Shown here in pieces: positions 1-9,622 of a DNA stretch of 64,000 nt. The translations under genes and the position numbers were made by a program. Source of the DNA: Eubacterium plexicaudatum ASF492 (GTDB taxonomy: Bacteria; Bacillota; Clostridia; Lachnospirales; Lachnospiraceae); assembly GCF_000364225.2 (NCBI RefSeq), contig NZ_AQFT02000001.1, forward strand, positions 3,057,501 to 3,121,500. Direction: 5' to 3'. Position 1 is the stretch's first letter. Every line of letters starts with the position of its first letter. Under the pieces are notes generated by a model. It had not been told where the DNA came from, ran no database searches, and saw only the letters and a list, made by a program, of their open reading frames with translations.

Positions 1-23
1 GGTACTCGCGTTTTACCGTTTAC
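1..23 (+). repeat. IS66-type terminal inverted repeat (tnpC-side end)
   Basis: The first 23 bases match the tnpC-side end of the IS66 copies at 23646 (inverted) and 38263-38285, ending in CCGTTTAC. An IS66 element in plus orientation therefore lies just outside the window and ends at base 23. The next eight bases, AAATCAAA, would be its target duplication, which cannot be tested here. Confidence 0.8.
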
Positions 24-385
24 AAATCAAATGTAAAATGATAGTCTGTAATGATACTATTTTCAATTCGAGAAAAACTTGTCCATTCTGTCAAATTAGA
101 TATTCTTCTTTCATCTAATTCAGATATTATTTCGACAGGGCTTATTATAAACGCAATCCATCCATTATTCTGTAACTCTGGCTTTACCTGTATAATAACT
201 TCATAAATTCCATCCCAAAATTGTTCCATCGGCTGGGCATCAGCAATATATTCAACACCTGTAATATATCCACCAAGTTCACAATGATGATATGAAGCCA
301 AATAAGCGGGTAACATATTAGGTAAGCTTGATATAGCTTTCATATTGCTAGATTCTCGAATCGGAAAATTGTTATAAATCTCCAT
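20..385 (-). CDS. hypothetical protein, C-terminus cut by IS66
   Basis: A 121-residue frame of unknown function. Its stop codon (20-22) lies inside the IS66 end, so the original protein was longer and lost its C-terminus to the insertion. The start overlaps the end of the upstream DUF4365 gene by 46 bases in another frame, and no clear ribosome site precedes it. It may instead be the displaced C-terminal half of that protein after a frameshift. No domain was recognised. It is rich in aromatic and acidic residues, with no signal peptide or membrane segment. Confidence 0.45.
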   Translation of the reverse strand: MEIYNNFPIRESSNMKAISSLPNMLPAYLASYHHCELGGYITGVEYIADAQPMEQFWDGIYEVIIQVKPELQNNGWIAFIISPVEIISELDERRISNLTEWTSFSRIENSIITDYHFTFDL

Positions 386-963
386 TGAAGTAAAATTCTA
401 TATTGTGGCATCCATATTGGATAAATATTACATTTATATTTAGAATTATGAATTTTATATACTTTCGTCAAATAATAAGACTCAACCTGACTTTTAATCC
501 TTTGAACTCCCTCATCATCAAAAACATGAGTGTATTTCACAGAAACACTCACGGTATCATTTTCTGGTTTTTCTATATCAGTTTCTTCTGTAGGAAAACA
601 CCAGTAACCAATGTTTTTTGAACATTCCCAAACAATAAGCACAACAGGGTAATAACTATGTTTCCATAATTTTAATAGACCAGTTGACAATGATACTGAC
701 AATCCTTTTTTTGTCCTTCTAATATCTCCCTCTTTTTCAAATTCAACCGTTGATTTTACCTGTGTTCTAAATGAAAATTGTGTTCTTACATATGTATTGC
801 AATCCTTAGATCCAGAAAAAATATCACAAAACAAATCTTCTCCAAAATCCGACTTCCCCAATGAAGTACATACAATATGATTTCTTTGATATATTAAATT
901 CGTTGATAATTCTCCTATATTTCCCGTAAAATAACTATTAGGCGCTTTTATGTCTTTCCTCAA
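340..963 (-). CDS. DUF4365-like protein
   Basis: Protein of 207 residues. The N-terminal part has the pattern seen in DUF4365 proteins: GELSTNLIYQR, then a GEDLFCDIF segment and a QVKST segment, which together resemble a PD-(D/E)xK nuclease core (D...QxK). DUF4365 proteins are uncharacterised but often occur near restriction and defence genes. The start is a TTG with a weak GGA-type site, and it overlaps the stop of a short upstream coding stretch (about 963-1045) that looks like the C-terminus of another lost gene. The last 45 residues may be a frameshifted tail, since the downstream frame starts inside it. Family call moderate, function unknown. Confidence 0.5.
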   Translation of the reverse strand: MRKDIKAPNSYFTGNIGELSTNLIYQRNHIVCTSLGKSDFGEDLFCDIFSGSKDCNTYVRTQFSFRTQVKSTVEFEKEGDIRRTKKGLSVSLSTGLLKLWKHSYYPVVLIVWECSKNIGYWCFPTEETDIEKPENDTVSVSVKYTHVFDDEGVQRIKSQVESYYLTKVYKIHNSKYKCNIYPIWMPQYRILLQWRFITIFRFENLAI

Positions 964-1166
964 TTTTCCACTTCATTTTCATATAAACCGTCTTCTAAAA
1001 AATCTTTTAGCTTTTTAACCTTTCTGTAAATCCACTCCTAATTTCGGCAAATTATTCAAGCTTACTGTTTCCAAAGTCTGCAACTGCTATACCGCTAACT
1101 GCCGAAGCAACTCCATTCTCTCTTAAAAGACATCGCAATATCACTATGAGCATATGTCCCGCCATA

Positions 1167-1490
1167 TCATCCTGCTTTTGAAACAATACCAATAGCATCC
1201 GTAGCCTCTATCCATTTTTTTGGTGACATTGTAAATGCATTCGCTCCTGCTTGTTTTCTAAACCCCTCGAATTCGATGGGTTTAAAATCCGAATTATGAA
1301 GTCTTTCCCATAATCCCAGAAATTCTATCACATCCCTATTTCTCATCCAGTTTTGAATAACCGCCGTTGGGTCATCGCTCTTATACCGGGCAATATCCGT
1401 CAATGAAATAAATTCATTTTCAAAATCCTGCGTATAAATTCCAATATCTATTCCATTTGCATGAATTGTATCCTTAATTATTTTTCCCAT
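1167..1490 (-). pseudogene. KilA-N domain protein, truncated by nonsense codon
   Basis: KilA-N proteins are DNA-binding or regulatory proteins of phages and mobile elements. The start at 1490 follows a strong AGGAGG site. The frame runs through the KilA-N core (ISLTDIARYKS, then AVIQNWMRNRD and the EFEGF segment) to GIVSKAG, where a TGA stops it. Directly after the TGA the same frame still reads YGGTYAHSDIA, a stretch that belongs to the family, then similarity ends. One arginine-to-stop change and loss of the 3' part explain this. About 107 residues remain of an expected 250 or more. Confidence 0.65.
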
Positions 1491-1568
1491 CGCTCCTCCT
1501 TTAATAATATCACAAACTTTCTTAAGCATTGTAACTGTTTCTTCTCTTAGATATATTCTGCCAAATAG

Positions 1569-1844
1569 TCATTTGTTTTCATCTTCCCACATCTCCCGAT
1601 ATGCTTCAATATAAAACTTAATACAGCCAGGATATACATACAAATATCTTCTACACACCCTTTTATATAATTTCAATATTTTTTCATCACATGCAAAATC
1701 CAGTAAATACTCCAACAAATGCGACAATTCATCTTCTGACACAATTCTGCTGCACACATCTTCAACCAACGGCAAATATATCTCATAGGCTTTTTGATGT
1801 ATTTCAACTATCTGCTCTTCAATCTAATAAATCCTCTCATCCAT
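1569..1844 (-). pseudogene. small conserved hypothetical protein with in-frame TAG
   Basis: An ATG at 1844 with an AGAGGT site opens a frame MDERIY, then a TAG at 1824-1826, then an uninterrupted 85-codon frame to 1569. The continuing frame (IEEQIVEIHQKAYEIY..., then DELSHLLEYLLDFACDEK) clearly belongs to one protein, so codon 7 is a nonsense change, probably from CAG. The ATG overlaps the stop of the RlmD tail upstream as TAATG, so the two were translationally coupled. It lies between that tail and the KilA-N gene. Function unknown, helical, no membrane segment. Confidence 0.5.
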
Positions 1845-2200
1845 TAAATTACCTCTAAATATTTAAGTGCGTCCGTTATCGCTTCTACCTTCTATTTCAG
1901 TGGACGCTTCCTCGGATACTTTAATTCTTCTACTGCATTAGGCGCACCATACATCGTCAATCCCAAAGACCTTTTCACCTCTACAATATACGCAGTATGT
2001 ACTTTAAATCCATATTTCTTTTCAACATATTCCTGTATCATTTTATATGTAATTTTCGGTTTCGGCTGATATTTCTTTGCCCTCTCTGCTATTGCATCTA
2101 AAGATACTTTCCCTTCACCTTCTCCAAATTCCACCGTAACATTAATGACACTATCTGGTGATTTGTGGGACAAAAGTACAATGGTTTCCACATGGCTCGA
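1844..2200 (-). pseudogene. displaced C-terminal tail of RlmD-type 23S rRNA (uracil-5) methyltransferase
   Basis: Minus-strand frame beginning SSHVETIVLLSHK. HVE(T/S)-(I/V)VLL is the C-terminal signature of RlmD/RumA proteins, and the following 100 residues (KVSLDAIAERAKKYQPK..., then KKYGFKVHTAYIVEVKR) match the extension these proteins carry in Clostridia, as far as I recall. There is no catalytic part upstream: before HVE the sequence changes to an unrelated frame. A TAG at 1892-1894 interrupts it and the frame continues to TAA at 1844. Read as the 3' end of rlmD left behind when an element integrated at the HVE codons. Confidence 0.5.
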
Positions 2201-2451
2201 TTTTAATGTCAGGGTATCGGGATAGTATCTTCCTGTTTGTGGAAACTTATCAAGGCAATTTTTCGTTTACGGAAACATATCTATCGGCACTACTTGTACC
2301 TATATTATATGCAGCAGGAAATGTAGGCTTTTTCCGCAACCGTCTCAACTTGCCGTTTTCATCGTCTCAACTTAAACTATCCGAAATTTTCGGACAGTTC
2401 ATATGCAGTTATAAAGGATTTCTTTATAACTGAGGTTTCTTCTATTACGAA

Positions 2452-3456
2452 CTATTGTTTTTTGCCCTTCTGCTCCAGTTGCTTTATGCTGTCCAAATAA
2501 TCCTGCTCTACGCTGCTTATAGTTTTCGCTTTGTATTTTTTATACTCCGTCTGCGCTTTATCCATTGCCTGATTATGGCTGATAGTACCATTTCCAATCA
2601 GCAGATTTTCTCCTGTAGAGGTCAAAATACCATCGAGATGCTTTGCCCAGTCCTCCATAGTCATTGGAATTTCACGCTCTGCCTGTCTCTCGGCAAAATC
2701 AAGGTATCCGGAGACAAGCTGGCCCATCGCACGAAGCTCTTTTTCATCCAGATAGTTCTTTGCAATCTTCGCTTCACGGAGCGTGGGCTGGTATCCTGAA
2801 AAAGTCATCAGGCCCATAAAATCCTTTTCTGCATCAGCACGATGATAGATAACCTCTGCTGCAGTTTCACCGGAAACGGCATAATGAATCTTGTTTTGTA
2901 CTCGTTTAAAAAATTGTATAGATACTGCTGCGTTAGGATTGTAATCAACACTGGTCGCATAGATTTCTAATACCTGACGATAGAACACTTTTTCAGAAGC
3001 TCGGATATCACGGATTCTTTCAAGTAACTCCTTAAAGTACCCGCCACCGCCCAGCTCTTTCAAGCGGTCATCATCCATTGCAAAACCTTTTTTGATGTAC
3101 TCTTTTAATATGTTTGTTGCCCATATACGGAATTGCACACCACGCTGGGATTTTACTCGATAGCCTACGGAGATAATAACATCAAGATTATAAAACTTTG
3201 TAATATTGCTCTGTGTTTTCCCTTCCATAGCGCCGTGCTGACTGGTTGTTGCAAATTCTGCAACAACCACTTTTTCATTCAATTCTCCTTCAGCAAAAAT
3301 ATTTTTAATGTGACGAGAAATAGTTGACTTGTCTCTCTGAAACAGTTCGGCCATTTGCTCTTGTGTAAGCCATACCGTTTCATCCTGCATACTGACATCT
3401 ATCTTCGTCAGACCATCTTCGGTCTGGTAAATAATGATATCTCCATGTTCGTCCAC
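2452..3456 (-). CDS. RhuM family protein
   Basis: Full-length RhuM (virulence RhuM, PF13310-type) protein of about 334 residues. Recognisable segments in order: IIIYQTEDG at the N-terminus, the DETVWLTQEQMAELF helix-turn-helix-like region, NLDVIISVGYRVKS, RIWATNILKEYI, RQVLEIYATSVDYNP and SHNQAMDKA. A GTG at 3456 is chosen because an AAGGAGG site lies 8 bases upstream; an in-frame ATG at 3501 has only a weak GGAG. RhuM proteins sit on pathogenicity islands and mobile elements, and their biochemical role is unknown. A related frameshifted copy is at 19740-20752 and a relic at about 40612-40740, each next to an RlmD tail. Confidence 0.75.
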   Translation of the reverse strand: MDEHGDIIIYQTEDGLTKIDVSMQDETVWLTQEQMAELFQRDKSTISRHIKNIFAEGELNEKVVVAEFATTSQHGAMEGKTQSNITKFYNLDVIISVGYRVKSQRGVQFRIWATNILKEYIKKGFAMDDDRLKELGGGGYFKELLERIRDIRASEKVFYRQVLEIYATSVDYNPNAAVSIQFFKRVQNKIHYAVSGETAAEVIYHRADAEKDFMGLMTFSGYQPTLREAKIAKNYLDEKELRAMGQLVSGYLDFAERQAEREIPMTMEDWAKHLDGILTSTGENLLIGNGTISHNQAMDKAQTEYKKYKAKTISSVEQDYLDSIKQLEQKGKKQ

Positions 3457-3529
3457 ATTATTGTCCTCCTTTTCTGAGTTTTTCGCATTGTAGGCAATCA
3501 TACAGCTCCATCAAGATATAGCCCCTACA

Positions 3530-3697
3530 TCAAGCCAAGTCTATCAAGACCACTGTTTCGATACAAGGAGTTCTGTAAGAGTAAGGCCGAGAAAACCCAG
3601 CAAATAAGGCGTTTTCAGTACATCCTCGGTATTTCCGGCTCGTCCTGCGCCTGTAAAAGGATGCTTTTAGGCGGGTCATTGTTGCTGTTTGCGTCAT
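3530..3697 (-). CDS. 55-residue ORF of unknown origin, possible chimera
   Basis: ATG at 3697 preceded by AAAGGAGG. The frame is very basic at the start (FYRRRTSRKYR) and ends PCIETVVLIDLA. That ending resembles the HVETVVLL tail of RlmD proteins, so this could be another junction created by integration rather than a functional gene. The rest of 3457-3870 holds no other supported gene; near 3720-3760 there is an A-rich repeat (AAAATTAAAA twice). Confidence 0.3.
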   Translation of the reverse strand: MTQTATMTRLKASFYRRRTSRKYRGCTENALFAGFSRPYSYRTPCIETVVLIDLA

Positions 3698-3878
3698 ATT
3701 TTCCGGGCCTCCTTTCGCTCGAAATAGGTAAAATTAAAAAGTGGGGCAAAATTAAAAGGTGCGCAAAGCGTTATTCTCCATACGGATTAACGCTATCCGT
3801 TTCTGCATCATACACCGCCAGATTAACAAACTTTGAAGCAACCACTTTCCGCAGCGTGTTTCATAAAATCGTCATGTG

Positions 3879-4421
3879 CTACTTGCATAATTCCTCATAT
3901 GCTTTTTTGACAATCTGTGACATAAGCATACGCCGCTTTGCCAAAAATTCCGGATATTCCAACGACTCAAAATTCTCTGGGAGTGCATTCTGGGCGCAAG
4001 CCAGTTTATAGCCTTCCTCACCAAGTTTTGTGCGATAACGTCCAACATAATCCACTGGTGGTGCATCGGAAATGTCTATGTTAGTGGCATAATCCAAATA
4101 CGTGAAATTTGCAATCTGGTTTCGGTCACGGTCATTGCTATAGCCAATTTGCTCCAAATAGTGCTTAGGAAAGATATGGTGCTTGTCTACAGCGTTTTTA
4201 TCTCCACTTGTTCCCAGCACGAAGAACTGAGACAACGGAGCTGTACTAAACAGCATTGGTGTTCCAAGAACATTGATTGCAGCAATATATCCATACCAAG
4301 CTGGTGATACTGCAGATGAGCTATTTAGTTCTCCCGGAAGCGTGTACTTAAAGTAATCATCCGTAAATCTTGTAGAAACAACAGAATCCAGATATGCTAC
4401 AAATTCCTCAGCGGTCTTCAC
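3879..4421 (-). pseudogene. GmrSD/DUF262-type restriction enzyme, C-terminal HNH fragment
   Basis: The frame contains VDKHHIFPKHYLEQIG followed by NQIANFTYLDYATN, the histidine-asparagine pattern of the DUF1524/GmrSD C-terminal HNH-like nuclease domain. Intact GmrSD proteins of this class are about 550-700 residues with an N-terminal DUF262 ParB-like domain. Here only the last 180 or so residues survive, and a stop lies directly upstream (frame open to about 4452). It is a truncated remnant of a modification-dependent defence enzyme, sitting between RhuM and a broken recombinase. Confidence 0.65.
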
Positions 4422-4550
4422 ACTTCTTAAATCAGCAAACTGCTTTTCAACTTAACAGTTCTTCTGTAAGTTCGGTTTATCATGTTTTATTCGTTCTTAA
4501 TTCTATGGTAATCTTCCATATTAATACTTAAGTCAACGTAAGAATCGGGC

Positions 4551-4715
4551 TTAGATTTTCGGTTGCTCAAGAGACACACAGTCTCCACATGTGTCGTTAC
4601 CGCCTAATGAACACGTTTCGTCCACCACGTCATTCTCACATGAACACAAACTTAATTCTGTGTCCACTTCCACAATTACAATTTTATCAACAACTTCTGC
4701 CAGCCTGCTCTCCAT
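4551..4715 (-). CDS. small Cys-rich acidic protein
   Basis: A 54-residue frame starting one base after the stop of the serine-recombinase reading frame (TAAG-ATG), with AGAGGG inside the recombinase 3' end as the ribosome site, so translation would be coupled. It is acidic and holds five cysteines in its second half (LCSC, ETC, DTC, GDC), suggesting metal binding. Not recognised. It could be a real small accessory protein of the element or fortuitous. Confidence 0.35.
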   Translation of the reverse strand: MESRLAEVVDKIVIVEVDTELSLCSCENDVVDETCSLGGNDTCGDCVSLEQPKI

Positions 4716-4716
4716 C

Positions 4717-6404
4717 TTATGACACCCTCTTTTCTTCATTTGACTTCTTTGCCTTTTCCTTAAACTGCTCCTTAGCATGTGGCACTGTTCCTGTTTGATT
4801 ACCTTTTAACACAAAGGTCAGCTTGTAAGGATCGGGTATCCCGTTTTCCTCATATCCTCCAACAATTACCCTGTCGATGATACTCTCAAAAACTACCCTG
4901 TCAAATTCATCAAGGACTTGTTCCTTTTCAAGTGTGTCACGAAGTTCTGACATCCGCCTATTTATATCTTTCTGCGTGCAGATGCTGTCCTCAAGAAGTG
5001 CTTTTCTCTCAGACAGCTTATGAAGCTTTCTGGTGAAATCTACCATTTTTTCCTCATACACCTCTTTGGATATTGTACCATCGATCAGCATGTCTGTCAT
5101 CCGCGATTTTTTTGATTCCAGTGAAGAAATATCCTTATCAATCTGCTGTTTCTTCCGTATATTTTCATCACTGTCAGCCGATTCCGCCACATATGACAAT
5201 ACCACATCCAGCACATCATCAAAATTGCCAGCCAGCAATTCAAAAGCATCAAGAAAAGCTCCCTCCAAAATTGCTTCATCAACAGCTTTACAGTTCGGAC
5301 AGTTGTCAATGCCGTTCTTAGTGGCATTCATACACTGCCACACTGGTTTTTCATAATCAGACCTGCTGTGTCTTGTCCTGCGTGTAAGTTTATGCCCGCA
5401 ATAGGCACATTCACACATACTACTGAATGAATATTGGCGTGTATAACGTTCCCTGTTTCCAGTTGTTTCGACTACTTTATTTCGGGAACGCTTCATGCGT
5501 ATTTCCTCCGCCTTATCCCATATTTCTCTTGAGACAACCTGAGATAATACTGGTTTTCTTCCCCCATATTTGCAAGCCTGCGTTTGGAAATCGGATCTGT
5601 AGTAAATGTCTTTCCAAGAAGAATATCCCCTTTGTATTTTTCATTCTTAATCATCCCCATAACACCATGCGTATGCCAGCTTACTTCTCCTTTTTTATTC
5701 TTAATTCCAAGTTCCATTAACCGTTTTGCAATCGTGGTCGTTCCATAACCCTCCAGATACATATCATAAATCATACGGACAATCTCCGCTTCTTCCTCAT
5801 TGACAGTTATACTCTTGTCCTCGGTATGATAATCATATCCATAACAGCCATTGAAACCGATTAATTCGCCGCGCTTCATTTTCATCTGTAATCCCATCTT
5901 GACATTCTGCGAAAGCGACTCTACTTCCTGCTGTGCCAATGAACTCATAATAGTCAATAACAGCTCGCCGTTCATATCAAGTGTATTGATATTTTCCTTC
6001 TCGAAAAATATGGCAATATTCCGGTCGCGGAGCATTCTCACATAATTCAGCGTATCTACCGTATTGCGGGCAAACCGTGAAATAGACTTTGTAAGTATCA
6101 TATCTATTTCTCCATTGTGGCAATGGGCAATCATATCTTGAAACCCACTCCGCTTATCCGTCTTTGTTCCTGTGACCGCTTCATCCGCAAATATTCCTGC
6201 ATTTACCCAATCTTTATTTGATGCTATCTTTTGTTCATAATACAGTTTCTGTGATTCAAAGCTCCCCAACTGCTCATCATCATCGGTAGATACACGGCAG
6301 TATGCCGCCACCCTGATACGGTCAACCCTCAAAGCTCCCGTACTGCCCCTGTTCCTGCCATTCGGAACAATTTTTGTCTTTTGCAATACCTGCACTTCGC
6401 TCAT
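4717..6404 (-). pseudogene. large serine recombinase, frameshifted
   Basis: The upstream frame (6404-5493) carries the resolvase domain: [13 protein letters not shown] with the catalytic serine, [14 protein letters not shown], and the start of the recombinase domain up to RRLANMGEENQYYLR. The downstream frame (4717-5496) carries the zinc-ribbon part (CECAYCGHKL ... CMNATKNGIDNCPNC) and the C-terminal coiled coil. At the junction the peptide VSREIWDKAEEIRMKRSRN is found in the second frame, and the ENHE-type residues expected before it are missing, so a small deletion broke the frame. The start has GGAGGAATTGT upstream. It was the integrase of the element at the left of the window. Confidence 0.8.
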
Positions 6405-6558
6405 ACAATTCCTCCAATCTTTAAAATAATCTGCATATTAATTACTGTCAGTCCTATATGGGAAATGACAGCTACAAAGAATTTTTCTTTTTGAAACATC
6501 CTCTGTATGCTGCCATCATATCCTCAAACTTAAATATTAACGAATGTACCGAAAAATT

Positions 6559-6709
6559 TTATGCTGCTTCATCGGTATTTTCCACAATCATAAATCTGTC
6601 TTTCAGTTTCCCCTTTGTATATCGAAACTCTGATTCTGTAATACTCCCCTTGCGGTAAATCCTGCGAAGGACTGCTATACACTTTGCATACTCCATTTCT
6701 CTTGTCATC
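6559..6709 (-). pseudogene. small recombinase-associated protein (SHOCT-like), frameshifted
   Basis: ATG at 6709 with GGAGGAG upstream opens MTREMEYAKCIAVLRR; after one extra base near 6659 the frame continues IYRKGSITESEFRYTKGKL to a TAA at 6559. Small proteins of this SHOCT-like form (short helix, then ITESEF) are common just upstream of serine recombinases in Lachnospiraceae; compare 48037-48300 in this window. Without the extra base it would be 49 residues. Confidence 0.5.
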
Positions 6710-7228
6710 CGACTCCTCCTCATTCTAATATTTTCACTATCGACTTCTTTATTGATACATTGAATTTAACAAAATGAACATCTCTGGCAAAAGCGTTGAC
6801 CCATTTGGCCTCCATTCGTATCCCATGCTGTCATTGCTGACCTTTAGCAACGATTTCTGTTTCAAAATCTGCCTGTGGGCTTCCCCTGCTCGGAATATTC
6901 CCACCCTTTCGGAAGTGTCTGCCTGCTCCTCTTTTCTGTAAAAGGTTCTTTGCAGGTCTGTTGGCATGAAGTACAGCTCATGAATCCGTTCTGGCGGATT
7001 ATTTATCAATGTTCTTTTGCTGCTTCCAAAACCTTCTTCCAATTTTTTCAAAATTCGACACAAGATCTATCTGCAGCATGATATAATTCTTTTGTAACCG
7101 CCTTGTCTGCCTGATGGCTTTAAGCGGCTTCGTTTTCATGGATTTATGATACCAATACAGAGAGTAGAAAAACATTGACGGAGACTTGACCATACATTGA
7201 CATAAAAATTTTTAAGGGAGAAAATGAT
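6710..7228. other. stretch without a recognisable gene
   Basis: Minus-strand frames of 104 and 64 residues overlap here in different phases, neither has a ribosome site, and neither resembles a known family. The run may be a decayed gene of the element to the left. The last part (about 7140-7228) is the leader of the STAND NTPase gene and is AT-rich; I could not place a convincing promoter. Confidence 0.4.
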
Positions 7229-8160
7229 TTGAGAAACCGACTTACCTTTGCCAATATAATAAGCATACTTCTTGAGAATAAAAAGAAAACCTATCAGCAA
7301 CATCAGCTTGTCCGCAGCTTATTTTCCGCATACCTGAACGATGAACTTTCAAGCGATGAAATATATGCAGAAGATAACACCATGTACAGCCGCTGGTGTA
7401 CCGGAGCAAGACCGATACCTATGGAAATCCTGCGCATTTATGAGGATAATAATTTTGAGGTCATGGAAGAAGATTTCCGGTGCAAAATCATTCCGAACCT
7501 GATAAATGAATCACAGGCACATTCCCAAATGGAAGAACTGATCAATGACAGCCGCAATATCATCGGCAACAAAACCGCAGATGAAATGCTTGCACTTACT
7601 GATAATGCAGCATTTTTTTATTGCTGTAGTCCGTTATGCTATTCTGTCAGACCACAAACACAGCGGCTTATTTTCACCTGATTTATCCGATACCATACAA
7701 AACAGCCGCCTGCCCTCCATTACGGAAGAATTTGTAGGACGTAAAAATGAACTGAAAGAATGCGGGAAACTTTTGCAGGAACACCCCACACTTTTTATCA
7801 GCGGCGTGGCAGGGATCGGGAAAAGTGAATTTGCAAAATATTTTGCGGAAAAAAACCGTAAGAAATATACAAATATCATTTACCTCTATTATGTGGGAGA
7901 TTTAGTGAAAAGCATTGCAGGCATGGAATTTGACAATGATACCAGTGAAATGACCGAAGATATGCTTTTTGACAGACACTATAAGATATTGAAAAAGCTG
8001 CACTATGACAGCCTTATTATTCTTGATAATTTTAATGTACTTCCAAAGGATGACAGCTTTTTCAGGGAATTTGAGCAGAATGATTTCCAGCTATTGATAA
8101 CCACCAGATGCTGTCCTACGCAGTACCCCATTATGGAAATGAACGACCCCGCAGCAGAGC
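7229..8160 (+). pseudogene. STAND NTPase (NB-ARC), N-terminal part, interrupted by IS elements
   Basis: TTG start with AAGGGAG 7 bases upstream. The first about 135 residues are a helical N-terminal domain; then FVGRKNEL leads into an NB-ARC NTPase: Walker A GVAGIGKS, Walker B DSLIILDNF and the sensor-like LLITTR. A run of seven T at about 7614-7620 breaks the frame (AAFFYCC versus the expected AAFFIAVVRYAI), so one T is extra. The reading frame stops at the IS4 insertion near 8160. The matching middle and TPR parts lie at 10204-10404 and 12589-13451; about 120 residues between NTPase and middle part seem lost. STAND proteins often act as intracellular sensors, including in phage defence. Confidence 0.7.
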
Positions 8161-9615
8161 TCTTAACTTGACCCACAAGTTTATATGGATATCCTCTTGT
8201 TTCTATGCTATACTAAAGAAAAAGAGGTGATCCGTATGACGGCAGAATATACGAATTGGGAAACGGAATTTGTAGATGTAAAATTTGTTGATCAGCGTTT
8301 GAAATCACGTTTTTTTAAAATTATGGATGCATTTGCTGCAGCGCCAGATAAATCCACCTGGGCTGCAGCCGGATCCAGAAGTTCTGCAAAAGCAGCGTAT
8401 CGCTTCTTTAGTAATAAGGATGTATCCAGGGATGAACTGTTGGATAGTGTATCTAGGGCAACTGTAGAAAAAATGAAACATGCGGATGCAGATTGGATAC
8501 TTGCCATTCAGGATACCACATCTGTTGGATTTGGAAACCGGAAAGCAATCAAAGGAATGGGATACCATTGCAGTACGGAACAGAGGGGAATGCTTGTACA
8601 TTCTTGTATAGCGGCCACAGACCAGGGAATTCCCCTGGGCCTTCTTTATCAGGAAATACATACGAGGGATGTACGCAGGGATGACTCTGGAACAAAAGAT
8701 GAAAAACGTTCCAGGCCAATAGAAGAAAAAGAGAGCTACCGATGGATTCATACAATGAACGAAATTCATCAGAGGGTTGCAGAAGATATTCCGGTATTGA
8801 CAGTATGTGACCGTGAAGGAGATTTTTATGAATTTTTTTCGAACGCTGCAGATTTGGGAGAAAATTTTCTGATTCGGCTAGTGCAAAACCGCATGGTGGA
8901 TGACGGAAAAAAGATTTTTCATGAACTCCACCAGTCTCCTGTGGCTGGAAGTATGGTTGTCAGGATGGGCAGGAATCCCAAAGAACACATTCCAGCCAGA
9001 AATGTAAAAATGGATTATCATTATAAAGAGGTTGTGGTTCACTGTCCAAAAAGGAGAACAGAAAAACATATACGAGAAAAACTTGTACTAACAGCAATTT
9101 ATGTACATGAATCCGGAAAAAAAGGAACCGAATGGTTTCTGCTAACAACGGTAAGAGTAAAAAACGAAAAAGATATAGAAAAGCTGATACAATGTTATGC
9201 ACACAGATGGAAAATAGAACGTTTTCATTTCATCTTAAAAAGTGGATGCAAAATAGAGAAAAATCAGGCGAGGGAATATGAGAGATTAAAATTTTTAACA
9301 TTACTATATTCGGTTATCGCACTGCAGATACTAAATTTGACTTATTTAGGAAAAATATGTCCGGAAATCTCGAGTGAAATTGTGTTTGATAAAGAAGAAT
9401 GGAAAATATTATACTGCTGTGCAAGAAAAACAAAAGAAATTTCTGAAACATATACACTGAAAGAGGCGATTTATGATTTAGGGATTCTGAGTGGAATAAA
9501 AGGTGCTCCGAGCGATGGTATGCCCGGAGCACGTTCTATTTGTCAGGGCTTAGAGGTTCTTTGCTCATTACTTGCTTATCGAAAATATATGTTATAATTG
9601 TGGGTCAAGTTAAGA
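8161..9615 (+). mobile_element. IS4-family element, copy A
   Basis: 1455 bp, bounded by inverted ends TCTTAACTTGACCCACAA and its complement, and flanked on both sides by the 7-bp direct repeat GCAGAGC (8154-8160 and 9616-9622). The insertion point lies in a palindrome (CCCCGCAGC, loop AGA, GCTGCGGGG) that appears to be the end hairpin of an IS200-type element. Copy B at 11102-12556 has the same length and orientation. Confidence 0.9.
8236..9597 (+). CDS. IS4-family (Tn5-like) transposase
   Basis: 453 residues, catalysing cut-and-paste transposition of the element. The N-terminal Tn5-type DNA-binding region (NWETEFVDVKF..., then SAKAAYRFFSNKDV) is followed by the DDE core: IQDTTSVGF with the first Asp, CDREGDFYEFF with the second, and the YREK signature at CYAHRWKIERFHFILKSG containing the Glu. 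The ATG at 8236 is preferred over an in-frame ATG at 8185 because AAAGAGGTGAT precedes it. Intact and nearly identical to copy B, with a few changes near the C-terminus. Confidence 0.9.
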   Translation: MTAEYTNWETEFVDVKFVDQRLKSRFFKIMDAFAAAPDKSTWAAAGSRSSAKAAYRFFSNKDVSRDELLDSVSRATVEKMKHADADWILAIQDTTSVGFGNRKAIKGMGYHCSTEQRGMLVHSCIAATDQGIPLGLLYQEIHTRDVRRDDSGTKDEKRSRPIEEKESYRWIHTMNEIHQRVAEDIPVLTVCDREGDFYEFFSNAADLGENFLIRLVQNRMVDDGKKIFHELHQSPVAGSMVVRMGRNPKEHIPARNVKMDYHYKEVVVHCPKRRTEKHIREKLVLTAIYVHESGKKGTEWFLLTTVRVKNEKDIEKLIQCYAHRWKIERFHFILKSGCKIEKNQAREYERLKFLTLLYSVIALQILNLTYLGKICPEISSEIVFDKEEWKILYCCARKTKEISETYTLKEAIYDLGILSGIKGAPSDGMPGARSICQGLEVLCSLLAYRKYML

Positions 9616-9622
9616 GCAGAGC

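Noticed and set aside
1824..1894. Stop-codon recoding (TAG as sense) as explanation for in-frame TAG codons
   Set aside because: Intact genes nearby do not use internal TAG, one of the stops is TGA, and the affected genes show other damage.
2158..2433. 91-codon plus-strand frame near the RlmD tail
   Set aside because: No ribosome site, no recognisable domain, lies across the RlmD tail junction; treated as a chance frame.
6749..7193. Overlapping minus-strand frames of 104 and 64 codons
   Set aside because: No start signals and no family resemblance; reported only as a stretch without a recognised gene.
8185..8235. Upstream start for the IS4 transposase (same at 11126)
   Set aside because: The extra residues resemble leader sequence; AAAGAGGTGAT precedes the internal ATG, where the Tn5-like domain begins.
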